Source of the DNA: Desmonostoc muscorum FACHB-395
GTDB taxonomy: Bacteria > Cyanobacteriota > Cyanobacteriia > Cyanobacteriales > Nostocaceae
DNA: 46,103 nt
Direction: 5' to 3'
NCBI RefSeq assembly: GCF_014698035.1
Contig: NZ_JACJSF010000063.1
Span: 1-46,103, forward strand
Shown here: piece after piece, positions 35,375-44,125 of the stretch
Position numbering within the stretch: position 1 is the stretch's first letter
Layout: every line of letters begins with the position of its first letter
Translations under genes and position numbers: made by a program
The notes under the pieces: generated by a model
What the model saw: the letters and a program-made list of their open reading frames with translations, nothing else
The model's database searches: none
What the model was told of the DNA's origin: nothing

Positions 35375-37102
35375 GTGGTAGTAATGCAAATAGTTTTGCA
35401 AATTTTTCTTTCGCGTTTTTATCGATTAACAGTTCTTGCACCTGTAACGATAGCTACTAGCTTATTAACTGTTACACATGCTCAAGCCGTAGAGCAATTG
35501 ACTCTGCCTTTGAGCGAAATCAATGCAACAGAACTCAACTTAGAATTACAGTCTGAAAATCAGCCAAATTATGTCGCTGTTAAAAAAGCAGACGCGATGG
35601 GACAAGTTACATCTGTCTCTCAGCTTTCGGATGTTCGCCCCACTGACTGGGCATTTCAAGCGCTACAGTCGCTTGTGGAAAGGTATGGTTGTATTGCTGG
35701 TTATCCTCACAGAACTTATCGTGGTGATCGCGCTCTGACCCGATATGAGTTTGCTGCCGGATTGAATGCTTGTCTTGATCGCATTAGTGAACTGATTGCA
35801 ACTGCGACTGCGAATCTCGTCAAAAAAGAAGATTTGGCAACATCCCAAAACTTGCAATCAGAGTTTGCAGCAGAATTAGCAACGCTTCGGGGTCGAGTTG
35901 ATGCCATTGAAACTCAAACCTCTACGCTAGAGCAGCAACAGTTTTCCACAACGACTAAGCTTACTGGAGAAGCGATATTTGCTGTTGCCACTATTTTTCA
36001 AGAAGGGAATGATGCCACCAATAGTGTCTTTCAAGATCGAATTCGGCTCTATCTCAATACCAGTTTTACAGGCAAAGATTTGTTTTTGACCCGATTAGCA
36101 GCTGGCAATGCTAATAATTTCAATCTCGATATTCCTGGCACGCCAGGTGGTAGCAATTTCCAGGGACTACAACAATTTAGTATTGGGAATACAGGTGGTA
36201 ATTCGCTTTATGTAGATTGGATTGGCTACTATTTGCCTTTAAACGACAAAGGGACACTGTACATCGCCCCAGTTGGAGGCTCACATTTCGATTATACTCC
36301 GACCCTCAATCCGTTTTTGGATGGTGGACTCAACGAAATAGGCGTTCTTTCATTATTTGCACAGCGAAATCCCATTTATGCGATCGGGGGTGGGTCTGGG
36401 CTGGGAGTGACGTACAATATCACTCCCGCTCTGACAATCAATGCTGGCTACCTCGCTGATAATTCAGATGCAGCAGGTGCAATTGTTACTTCTGCTAACA
36501 ACCCCAGATCCGAAAATGGTTTGTTTAACGGTAATTATTCTGCACTGAGTCAACTCACTCTCAAAGCTAGTGATACGCTATCGTTTGCGCTCACTTATGT
36601 CAATGCTTATCGAATATCTGCTGTTTTTGATCTTGGTGCTGGCCTTAGTGGATTTGTTGGAACGCTTGCAGCAAACCAATCGCCTGGTATCACTCCAGCA
36701 AAAGTCAATAGTTACGGAGCAACCTTTTCTTGGCAGACTAATCCGCAATTCTTGGTCAACGGATTCTTTTCCTATACGAATGCAGACTTCCTTAACGATG
36801 GTGAAGGTAGCCGGAATATTTGGAGCTATGGGCTAGGAATTGGATTACCTGACTTCGGTAAACAGGGCAATTTGCTAGGAATCGTTGCAGGTGTAGAACC
36901 TTACTTGGGTAATCCAACGGCAACTCAACGCGCCAGTGGAGTGCAAAACGATCTCCCTCTTCACTTTGAAGCATTTTATCGCCATCAATTGAATGACAAC
37001 ATTTCCATTACTCCAGGGGTAATTTGGCTCGTGAATCCAGGACAGAATCAAAATAATAATGATGCTGTAATTGGCGCGATACGGACAACCTTCCTCTTTT
37101 GA
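35375..37102 (+). CDS. SLH-OprB outer-membrane porin (iron-uptake porin type)
   Basis: The protein has a signal peptide (ending about THAQA), an SLH domain at about 75-130 (DVRPTDWAFQALQSLVERYG, GDRALTRYEFAAGLN), a short coiled coil (150-185, QNLQSEFAAELATLRGRVDA) and an OprB-type beta-barrel to a terminal Phe (AIRTTFLF). This is the standard layout of cyanobacterial SLH porins, several of which carry iron or other ions. I choose GTG 35375 because GAGGGG stands 8 bases before it; GTG 35366 and ATG 35384 are alternatives. The SLH domain binds peptidoglycan-linked polymers and anchors the outer membrane. Substrate is not determined by sequence alone. Confidence 0.85.
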   Translation: MVVMQIVLQIFLSRFYRLTVLAPVTIATSLLTVTHAQAVEQLTLPLSEINATELNLELQSENQPNYVAVKKADAMGQVTSVSQLSDVRPTDWAFQALQSLVERYGCIAGYPHRTYRGDRALTRYEFAAGLNACLDRISELIATATANLVKKEDLATSQNLQSEFAAELATLRGRVDAIETQTSTLEQQQFSTTTKLTGEAIFAVATIFQEGNDATNSVFQDRIRLYLNTSFTGKDLFLTRLAAGNANNFNLDIPGTPGGSNFQGLQQFSIGNTGGNSLYVDWIGYYLPLNDKGTLYIAPVGGSHFDYTPTLNPFLDGGLNEIGVLSLFAQRNPIYAIGGGSGLGVTYNITPALTINAGYLADNSDAAGAIVTSANNPRSENGLFNGNYSALSQLTLKASDTLSFALTYVNAYRISAVFDLGAGLSGFVGTLAANQSPGITPAKVNSYGATFSWQTNPQFLVNGFFSYTNADFLNDGEGSRNIWSYGLGIGLPDFGKQGNLLGIVAGVEPYLGNPTATQRASGVQNDLPLHFEAFYRHQLNDNISITPGVIWLVNPGQNQNNNDAVIGAIRTTFLF

Positions 37103-37129
37103 TAAATTTATACTGGACTATGAAAGAAA

Positions 37130-37161
37130 AGAGTAGCGATCGCATCACCATTCGCTATTCT
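37130..37161 (+). terminator. Possible hairpin after the porin gene
   Basis: AGAGTAGCG and CGCTATTCT can pair as 9 bp with one G-U around a 14-base loop, 28 bases after the porin stop. No long T run follows, so termination is only a possibility. The right arm overlaps the end of the GNAT pseudogene. Confidence 0.3.
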
Positions 37162-37409
37162 TCACCCTTCGGAGCTGGGTAACGAATCATTGGAAACAGT
37201 GTCGGCGATGTACCTGCTTGAATAGTACCAATCGTTTCAAATCCGTGCCGCTCATAAAAGGAGACATTGCTTGGGTTTGAGGATTCAAGATAAGCAGGGG
37301 TTTGGGTGTGATCGCATTCTTACTAGATGTTCTGTATCAAGGCAGATCCATATCTTTTGCCTTGCTACTTGGGTTCAACTCCTAAAATTGCTAAATACCA
37401 ATGTGCTTC
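37155..37409 (-). pseudogene. GNAT acetyltransferase, 3' fragment with stop codons
   Basis: Minus-strand translation in one frame gives EAHWYLAILGVEPK, a stop, QGKRYGSALIQNI, two stops, then ECDHTQTPAYLESSNPSN and VSFYERHGFETIG to a final stop at 37155. HWYL-x-LGVEP, QGKGYGSAL and NVSFYERHGF are the A-motif and C-terminal signatures of GNAT acetyltransferases. Three in-frame stops and no start show it is dead. The N-terminal third is missing or unrecognisable beyond 37409. Confidence 0.75.
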
Positions 37410-37575
37410 TTAAGAGATAATCGATTTTACACGGATAGCTTTGGTGAACGCATCGTATAATTTGTCCTATTTTTGACTAAGATCAATGACTTATATAAGT
37501 TTTAGTTATAAATAGAGAATAGCTCAAGAGCCTATAAGCTTAACTGCGGAACTAGAACAAAAATCACAGTATCGA

Positions 37576-39237
37576 TTAGCACAATAGTAATATTTCAATA
37601 AACCGATGCCAACTCAAAGGGTTTCCTCCAGTTTTTGTTTGTAAAAAAATTATCTCATCTTTTGATAATGGGCATTCACCAACACTGGATAAGGCAACAT
37701 TCATTTCTTCAATACTGATAGACTCATCTTCATCAGTATCAATAGGCAGAAAATAGGTGATAAATTCTTGATACTTTGACATCAAACGACGATGTCGCAA
37801 CATGAGTTCACCAAATTCTTCAAAATCAATCTCACCACTGTTGTCAATATCCATTCTAGAAAAAAGATACGCTAATTCTGCTTCAGATATGGTTGCATTG
37901 GCTTTATGTAAATGGGTAACGAACTCTTGAACTGATAGTGTCCCGTTATGATCCTGATCGATGGCATCAAAGATATAACGCAGATTGCCTTTAAGCAATG
38001 AATCAGCAGTATGAAACAAAAAACGATGGTGAGTTCCTTGTATAGCTGATTCTAGCTGCCGACGAAAGTTAGAAATTACATCCTTGGCTGTCAAGTAGCG
38101 CAGACGATGTTCTTCTGGACTAGTAATAGTATAAAGAGCAACAGGAACAAGGGAAGGAAGAGAATGCTGCACTACAAAAAAACAACCAATAGTTACTAGA
38201 CAAAACGGTAATGCTAAAAATGGTATTCCCAAAGGACTGAATATAAGACCTAGTAGTTGGGTACAAAGAGTGCAGATCAACACGGAAAATCCGGCAATGA
38301 GGATACTACGAAAATTAGGTGCATAAAACATTCCTCCAATGGCGATCGCTGTCAGTACAGAGTTAAATCCCCAAAACCCAGTGTAAATTTTTTCTGGGTC
38401 AATTCCCATAACTAAAGCGGCGATCGCGCTAGCTAAACAGCCTAGTAAACCAACGCCAGCGCCGATGGGTGTACACAGTGCTACAGCTAGGAAAACTAAG
38501 ATAGCTAAATTCAGATTTGAAACGAAGAAAACTTGACTAAAACTAATAGGAAAAGATGCTAAAATCTTTAACCAATCTAATGTGCTAGATGCCGATGGAG
38601 AGACAGAAAAGATGCCAAATCCCCAATGAAAGTAGGGCTGAGGAATCAGTAATGCTAGATATAAAAAAACTTGGGTAACAATGTGAAAGGGAATACCCAG
38701 GATAGATACTTTGAAATGAGTGGTAAACCATACCCCAAAGGTATTCATTAATACTGTGGTGAGGGCTGCTAAAATAATTACAGCGATCGCCCATAAAGGA
38801 TTCCATGCCCCATTCCCATTAGCCAATGAGCCAAAGGTTGCCAGAGCTAAACCCACCAGAGTTCCTTGAAAGCCAAAGATCCCGTTACGAATAACATCAG
38901 GGTTGATTTTTAAGGCGATCGCCGTTAAGGTTGAAGCGATAACGCCTAGTAGTGCCATTAGTCCCATCCAAGGGGATTGTAGCAAAATAGCAACCAAAAT
39001 TAATAGCCCACTCAGTGGATTATTAACAAAAATTGCTTGTCCAATACCCCGAAGAATTGCATTGACAAAATCCGCAAAGGATTGAGGGGTAAGGTAATCG
39101 TTAAGCCATTGCATGGTTCCCATGAAAGGTAAGATTTGCCGAGAGGAAGTTTCCTCTGCAACTAAAATTCTTGCCATCAGTTCATGAAGCGGTAATGTTT
39201 CGTTATTTGATGTATTTAAGAAATTTTGCTCAACCAT
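37576..39237 (-). CDS. Urea transporter fused to three C-terminal EF-hands
   Basis: Its first ~370 residues form some ten membrane segments of the urea transporter (UT/SLC14-type) family, with FVNNPLSGLLILVAILLQSP and GFQGTLVGLALATFG in the first half and the related GFWGFNSVLTAIAIGG in the second. After a linker come three EF-hands. Loops begin at about Asp427 (DQDHNGTLSVQE), Asp463 (DIDNSGEIDFEE) and Asp500 (DTDEDESISIEE; Glu for the usual Gly at position 6). The total is 553 residues, where a bacterial UT is near 330-400. This suggests calcium-gated urea flux, an inference. No urease or urea-ABC gene is nearby. Start is the ATG at 39237. Confidence 0.85.
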   Translation of the reverse strand: MVEQNFLNTSNNETLPLHELMARILVAEETSSRQILPFMGTMQWLNDYLTPQSFADFVNAILRGIGQAIFVNNPLSGLLILVAILLQSPWMGLMALLGVIASTLTAIALKINPDVIRNGIFGFQGTLVGLALATFGSLANGNGAWNPLWAIAVIILAALTTVLMNTFGVWFTTHFKVSILGIPFHIVTQVFLYLALLIPQPYFHWGFGIFSVSPSASSTLDWLKILASFPISFSQVFFVSNLNLAILVFLAVALCTPIGAGVGLLGCLASAIAALVMGIDPEKIYTGFWGFNSVLTAIAIGGMFYAPNFRSILIAGFSVLICTLCTQLLGLIFSPLGIPFLALPFCLVTIGCFFVVQHSLPSLVPVALYTITSPEEHRLRYLTAKDVISNFRRQLESAIQGTHHRFLFHTADSLLKGNLRYIFDAIDQDHNGTLSVQEFVTHLHKANATISEAELAYLFSRMDIDNSGEIDFEEFGELMLRHRRLMSKYQEFITYFLPIDTDEDESISIEEMNVALSSVGECPLSKDEIIFLQTKTGGNPLSWHRFIEILLLC

Positions 39238-39319
39238 TTGGCAATTAATGATATTAGATCGGGAAATTGGCTATTTTGGAATTATTATTTAATGATTAAC
39301 GAGCGATATTTTTATATCT

Positions 39320-40312
39320 TTATGAACAGACAAGTTTATCAAACAACTTTAAAAACCTTTTAGTATCAACATCTAAGCAGGCTTCTACATTAGGTGGATG
39401 GCTTTTATCATCTCGGCGATCGCGCCTATCTGCTAGCGACAAACCACTGGTAAATCGTCCTTCAGTTTCCACAACCATATAAAGTGATTCAGTAGTAACT
39501 AAACTCGGATCAATAGCAACTGCCATTGCCAAAGGATCGTGTAAATAACAGCCGTGAAAACCTTCATGATCACGATAGAAAGCCATATAAATTCCGGTAC
39601 AATCAGCAATAAACTGGATAACTTTCGTAGGACGACGCTGTAAATTTTCTTCCACAAGTTGGCGGGTGAGAGGGGCTTTCATGGCTACATCTAAACCCAC
39701 CAATGTTAAAGGAATCCCTGACTCCATGACGATTTGAGCAGCATGAGGATCTACAAAAAAGTTAAATTCAGCCGCCGCCGTAATATTTCCAGGTACGGTG
39801 ACAGCCCCACCCATGATGATAATCCGCCCTATTTGTTTCATCGTTGCGGCATCTTTTTGAATTGCCGTTGCTAGATTCGTTAGTGGGCCTAAAGCAATAA
39901 TATTGAGGTGATCGCCATACTCTTTGGCTGCTGAGAGAATGACATCAATAGCATTTTCTGTAGATGGTTCGATGGTTAATTGCGGATAGCTGGCTGTACC
40001 ATCTGCGGCTTTAAATTGATCTAATTCGCCTAGCCCATCTGCACCATGAATCCCCGCAGCATTAAAGGGCGGTTTAACCAGAGGTTTTTCACAGCCTTTA
40101 GCAACAATTGGTAAGGTATTGGGTGCAACAATACTTAGTACCCGTAATACATTATTTGCAGCTTGATCTACATGAATATTACCAGCTAAAACTGTAATTG
40201 CTTTCAGGTCTAATTGTGGTGAGTTCAATGCCATAATCAATGCCAAGGCATCATCAACACCACCATCCGTATCTATAATCACTGGTATGGGCTGATTTTG
40301 AAGTATTGTCAT
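39320..40312 (-). CDS. Inosine-uridine-type nucleoside hydrolase
   Basis: The ATG at 40312 is chosen because its ATGA overlaps the upstream TGA stop; the longer frame from 40429 would add 39 residues from the previous gene's region. The 330-residue protein has IIDTDGGVDDALAL at about 11-24, the DTDxGxDD calcium-binding motif of nucleoside hydrolases. ALGPLTNLA, IIMGGAV, AEFNFFVDPHAA and LHDPLAMA complete the family pattern. It cleaves nucleosides to base and ribose. Translational coupling to the HD protein upstream suggests the two act on the same nucleotide pool. Confidence 0.85.
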   Translation of the reverse strand: MTILQNQPIPVIIDTDGGVDDALALIMALNSPQLDLKAITVLAGNIHVDQAANNVLRVLSIVAPNTLPIVAKGCEKPLVKPPFNAAGIHGADGLGELDQFKAADGTASYPQLTIEPSTENAIDVILSAAKEYGDHLNIIALGPLTNLATAIQKDAATMKQIGRIIIMGGAVTVPGNITAAAEFNFFVDPHAAQIVMESGIPLTLVGLDVAMKAPLTRQLVEENLQRRPTKVIQFIADCTGIYMAFYRDHEGFHGCYLHDPLAMAVAIDPSLVTTESLYMVVETEGRFTSGLSLADRRDRRDDKSHPPNVEACLDVDTKRFLKLFDKLVCS

Positions 40313-42741
40313 GCTGAATATTCCTCTTCTTCTAGAATGGCGTAGAAATTCAAATTGCGATATCTCTGCAAAATCATATTGGCGTATTCTTTCGAGTAAA
40401 ACGAACCGCATAGATAAGCTTTTCCCCAAGGATTTTCAACTTTGGGGGCAGTGGGAAATATTGCTCTAATCCCTTCATTTTGCTCAAAATTAGTGGGAAT
40501 AATCAATATCTTGTACTGCTTTGGCAAGGTTTCATCTGCTAGATAACTATCCAGTAAATTATTTAACTCTGACATAATCAGCGATTCTTCTGCTGAAATA
40601 TTTTCGTCAATTTTTACTAGTAAATTTAATAAATCTCGTAGCCTTCCCACCTGAAAATATGGTGGCTCTAACGAGAGATAATCTAGTACGCTTTGCCGTA
40701 AACTAACAAAATCGCTATCTTCACCAGTTAACAACTTTTCTCGAAGTTCTTCAGTGGAATACTTAATTCGGTAAGAATCCAGCATTTGTTGAATGAAGTC
40801 AACTTCAGTGTCATCCAGATTTTTATCAATCAGGGCAACTTGGCGGAGAATGTTAAAAATCTGCTCTAACTCTCGCAAATTATCTTCGGCGTAAATACGC
40901 ACGATTTGTTGCGAAAATTCTTCTGCATTATAAGTGTTGTGCCAATATTTCAGGTAAGTCTCTTTAGGAATGATGAGAAGTTCAAGTTTCTCTTCAGCCG
41001 TAATAGTTGCTTCCTGCTGATCTCCACGAATAACCCGGATATTACCTAACGGAATCCAAGGTTTTACACATTGGGGTTGATACCCGCCTAATGGGTTACT
41101 TACGAGTCCTATACCCATAGGAATATAAACAAAACCAGGAGGCGATCCTGCTTGGATCAATGTTTCACCTGCTTCAAGGCTGGATAAGTACACATCAGTA
41201 AAAGCTTTGTGTGGATCAATATTGTGAATTTTATGGCCCGATTGAGAAACTCTCAATAGAATTTTTTGTTTTTGTTCCAGTGACCAATCTAGCTCTTTGG
41301 CACTCAAATAGCGATCGCGTTCCTCTGGGTCAATATTTTTGAGTGAGGGAACAACTCTACTCTTCAACCCTATTTCTGGCGCGATTTTTTTTAATTCTGC
41401 TTGGACAGCTTCGGCAAAATCTAGGTTGTCGTCAGTATTTTCTAATAAAATTTCAATGTTTTCACTTTTCTTAATCACATCATTGTCATGAGGCGATCGA
41501 TGAAAGGTATCGATAATATCACGTTGAATATCATCAATTACAACAGCTAAATAGTAAGCTGCCCGTTGTGTAGCATCTTGGTTAGTAAATGAACCTCGAT
41601 TGAAAGATATTCTTATATCGCCGTTAGCAGTCAATTCACTACTGGCAATGTTTGCTTCTCCAGCATTGAGGGGGTTTGCTGCTTCTAATAAAAATAATTC
41701 ACCGCTGCCTTTTTGCAAAGCATAAATTGCCTTAGCTGTGTTTTGGTCAACAAAAATCTGATAACCTCCTGATGTTTTGTAAACTGTACCTCTCTGTCGC
41801 AAAGCATCTGCTGCTCGCAAAGCACGGATAGTATCACCCACATCAGCAATTAAAGCTTGTACCTCTGGATGCTCGCAAACCAGCCAAGAAAATGCCTGTT
41901 TTTCAAAGTCAGTATAATATCTATCAATACGTTCGTTATGGGGGCTAATTCCCTGGTTAAGAAATTCTGCCTGAGTAGCTTTAATTTGCTGTAAGGCTAT
42001 TTCTAATTTTTCAATTTTAAGCTGTTGTTGGGGAGATTTTTTCGCATGAGATAATTTATTTTCGGCTTTAGTTACTTGTTGTTGGTGATAAAGGTGATGC
42101 AAATTTACCGCAGCAATTTCTCTCATTAACTCTCTGAATTGTTGAGGATTATTCAATACCTCAATAGGAACTTTGCTTTTACTATGAGCAACCCCCAATG
42201 ATACCATTTCACGTAACACAAGTTGAGGATCTTCTGTCAATGCTCCTTTATCAGCTAAGTTAATTAAACGCCAAGAAACATTGCCACAATTTTCAGTCCA
42301 AATCGTATCAATTACCCGATCAAAAGCAGAACTAAATACTTCTTGAGTAACAAATTCTGGGTGCATCGCCCGACCAAATGGCGAAAAATCAAGCATTCCC
42401 ATATCATGGTTATAGACAAGTATGATTCCATAACCTTTCATAAAATCAAACCATAGAGACTCTCTTTTGGGAATGAGAACTCCATGAATGGCTTCCAGCA
42501 CAACTAAGATATTACGAGCAACATCTCTGACATGAACGACACCATGATCCGAATAAAGTGCGACGTGCTGAAGGGGATTTGCTAGAAAATTTTCATCTCT
42601 AGCAGCATAATCTAACTCTGCTTGCTGCTGAACTTTGGCATAGTAATTTTCTTCAATATAAGTTCTTACTTTTTCTGGGAGATATCGTTCTACATGCAGT
42701 AATTGGATATCTTCAATGTGTTTAGAAAAATTCAAATTCAT
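40309..42741 (-). CDS. HD-domain protein with cNMP-like and TerB-like domains
   Basis: The start is ATG 42741 (MNLNFSKHIED); an earlier in-frame start at 42786 adds 15 residues. About residues 70-330 hold an HD-like metal-dependent hydrolase region, with HGVVHVRDVARN, YNHDMGM and later RAADALRQRG. Near 520-630 is a cyclic-nucleotide/cupin-like beta barrel (LSSLEAGETLIQAGSPPGFVYI in two parts, GNIRVIRGD). Near 650-760 are TerB-like helices with acidic repeats (VALIDKNLDDTEVDFI and LVKIDENISAEESLIM). The combination is unusual. The gene overlaps the nucleoside hydrolase by ATGA. A phosphohydrolase on a nucleotide or second messenger, with the hydrolase removing its nucleoside product, would fit, but this is inferred. 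Confidence 0.7.
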   Translation of the reverse strand: MNLNFSKHIEDIQLLHVERYLPEKVRTYIEENYYAKVQQQAELDYAARDENFLANPLQHVALYSDHGVVHVRDVARNILVVLEAIHGVLIPKRESLWFDFMKGYGIILVYNHDMGMLDFSPFGRAMHPEFVTQEVFSSAFDRVIDTIWTENCGNVSWRLINLADKGALTEDPQLVLREMVSLGVAHSKSKVPIEVLNNPQQFRELMREIAAVNLHHLYHQQQVTKAENKLSHAKKSPQQQLKIEKLEIALQQIKATQAEFLNQGISPHNERIDRYYTDFEKQAFSWLVCEHPEVQALIADVGDTIRALRAADALRQRGTVYKTSGGYQIFVDQNTAKAIYALQKGSGELFLLEAANPLNAGEANIASSELTANGDIRISFNRGSFTNQDATQRAAYYLAVVIDDIQRDIIDTFHRSPHDNDVIKKSENIEILLENTDDNLDFAEAVQAELKKIAPEIGLKSRVVPSLKNIDPEERDRYLSAKELDWSLEQKQKILLRVSQSGHKIHNIDPHKAFTDVYLSSLEAGETLIQAGSPPGFVYIPMGIGLVSNPLGGYQPQCVKPWIPLGNIRVIRGDQQEATITAEEKLELLIIPKETYLKYWHNTYNAEEFSQQIVRIYAEDNLRELEQIFNILRQVALIDKNLDDTEVDFIQQMLDSYRIKYSTEELREKLLTGEDSDFVSLRQSVLDYLSLEPPYFQVGRLRDLLNLLVKIDENISAEESLIMSELNNLLDSYLADETLPKQYKILIIPTNFEQNEGIRAIFPTAPKVENPWGKAYLCGSFYSKEYANMILQRYRNLNFYAILEEEEYSA

Positions 42742-43183
42742 AATTGTATTTTTTTTATAAATGCCTATAAATAATTTTCGCTGCAACTGTTAGCAAAACT
42801 TTCACCATTTGCCATGCAATATTTATTTTTTGTAATTGCTGATAAAATAATATTGTTACTATAGCAAATCAAAGAAGCGCCCTGGCTGTGTAGTTTCTCC
42901 AAGGTCTTAAACCAAATTAATCGTACTCCTAAATTTGACACAAATAAAATTAAATATTGTAACTAAAGTTGTTGTAGCGATAATATGATTCGCTGGGCTG
43001 CTGATTATATCACTTAATTAGCTTGATTTTTTTTTAATAACAAGTCTTAAAAAAGAGCTTGATATGTAATATTCTTCAGCTAAAAGCTAAAGTCTTGTGT
43101 TTTACGCATAAATAACAAAACATATTGAAACTGCCGTCACACAAGTGTCAGTGTGATGATGTATTTTAATTGTCTAGGATTTC
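42742..43183. other. Intergenic region with weak terminator-like hairpin
   Basis: An AT-rich 442-base gap between two minus-strand genes. TCACAC (43137-43142) and GTGTGA (43151-43156) form a small hairpin downstream of the chimeric gene, without a clear T run in either direction. No gene or known regulatory RNA is apparent. The promoter for the HD-hydrolase pair should lie near 42750-42850. Confidence 0.4.
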
Positions 43184-44116
43184 TCACCCAATCAACCCCA
43201 AATGTTGATGAAATGCTTCAACTGCATTCGGCACACCATCTTCACCCCTGATTTTCTCACCTAACTCCTGGGCTTTAGACCGCATCACCTCATCACCCAG
43301 TACGATTTCAATCGCTGCTGCTAAAGTTTTATCTGACACTTTCTTGTACGGTATCGGTGCAGGGCTGACTCCCAAGCGAGTTAGCTTTTCTCCCCAAACT
43401 GGCTGATCTGCAAAAAAGGGTACAGTAATTGATGGTGTCCCCGCACGTAACACTGCTGCCGTTGTACTAGCTCCTCCGTGATGTACTACTGCTGGCACTT
43501 GAGGAAATAACCAATCATGGGGAACTTCCTTGATCACAAACACTCGTAGCGAATTTTTTATATTCACTGTTCTTCCAACGTTCCCCCAGCCTGATAATAT
43601 AATCCCGCCTTGATGGGTTTTCTTTAAGGCTTCCACGATGTAATGTGTGAGATATTCTGGATTGGGCATTGTCATGCTGCCAAATCCAAAACACAAAGGT
43701 AATTGCTTTCGTCCCAGAAAATCCTCAATACCCCGTTTGTTTTTCACCATTGCTGGTACGAAATGGCGAATTATATTCGCTACTCCTTTGATATTGATAT
43801 CTATTAAATCAGAAAATTCTTCGGATGGTATTTCCCACAAAGGTGCTAGATAATTGGTAATCGCCGCATTATTTATCACTATATCTGGCGGAGAATATTT
43901 TTGAAGTACGTCTAGTGCCCATTTTTTTACAAGCTGTTCATTTGCTACATCTACGGATGTGAAATCGTTGGTAGCACTAAACTTTTGGCGTATTTTATCG
44001 ATTGCATCTGATGAACGGGCGCAACCAATAACAGTATGTCCCTGTTGAATAAAACCCTCGGTCATCGCATAACCTAGACCTTTACTTATGCCTGTAATTA
44101 AGATGAGCTTACTCAT
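43184..44116 (-). CDS. Chimeric SDR / sterol-type glycosyltransferase reading frame
   Basis: Residues 1-131 of this 310-residue frame are the N-terminal half of a short-chain dehydrogenase: ITGISKGLGYAMTEG (NAD(P)-binding TGxxxGxG) and DIVINNAAITN. The SDR catalytic YxxxK is absent. From about 132 on the sequence becomes the C-terminal half of a UDP-dependent glycosyltransferase of the sterol-glucosyltransferase type: LPLCFGFGSMTMPNP, VPHDWLFPQVPAVVHHGGAS and VPFFADQPVWGEKL, complete with the donor-binding motif. The acceptor-binding N-terminal half is missing. The seam is near 43720-43735 and keeps frame. Likely a deletion joined two genes in frame; neither half looks active alone. It lies 9 bases after the response regulator. 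Confidence 0.75.
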   Translation of the reverse strand: MSKLILITGISKGLGYAMTEGFIQQGHTVIGCARSSDAIDKIRQKFSATNDFTSVDVANEQLVKKWALDVLQKYSPPDIVINNAAITNYLAPLWEIPSEEFSDLIDINIKGVANIIRHFVPAMVKNKRGIEDFLGRKQLPLCFGFGSMTMPNPEYLTHYIVEALKKTHQGGIILSGWGNVGRTVNIKNSLRVFVIKEVPHDWLFPQVPAVVHHGGASTTAAVLRAGTPSITVPFFADQPVWGEKLTRLGVSPAPIPYKKVSDKTLAAAIEIVLGDEVMRSKAQELGEKIRGEDGVPNAVEAFHQHLGLIG

Positions 44117-44125
44117 ATTTTTCTG

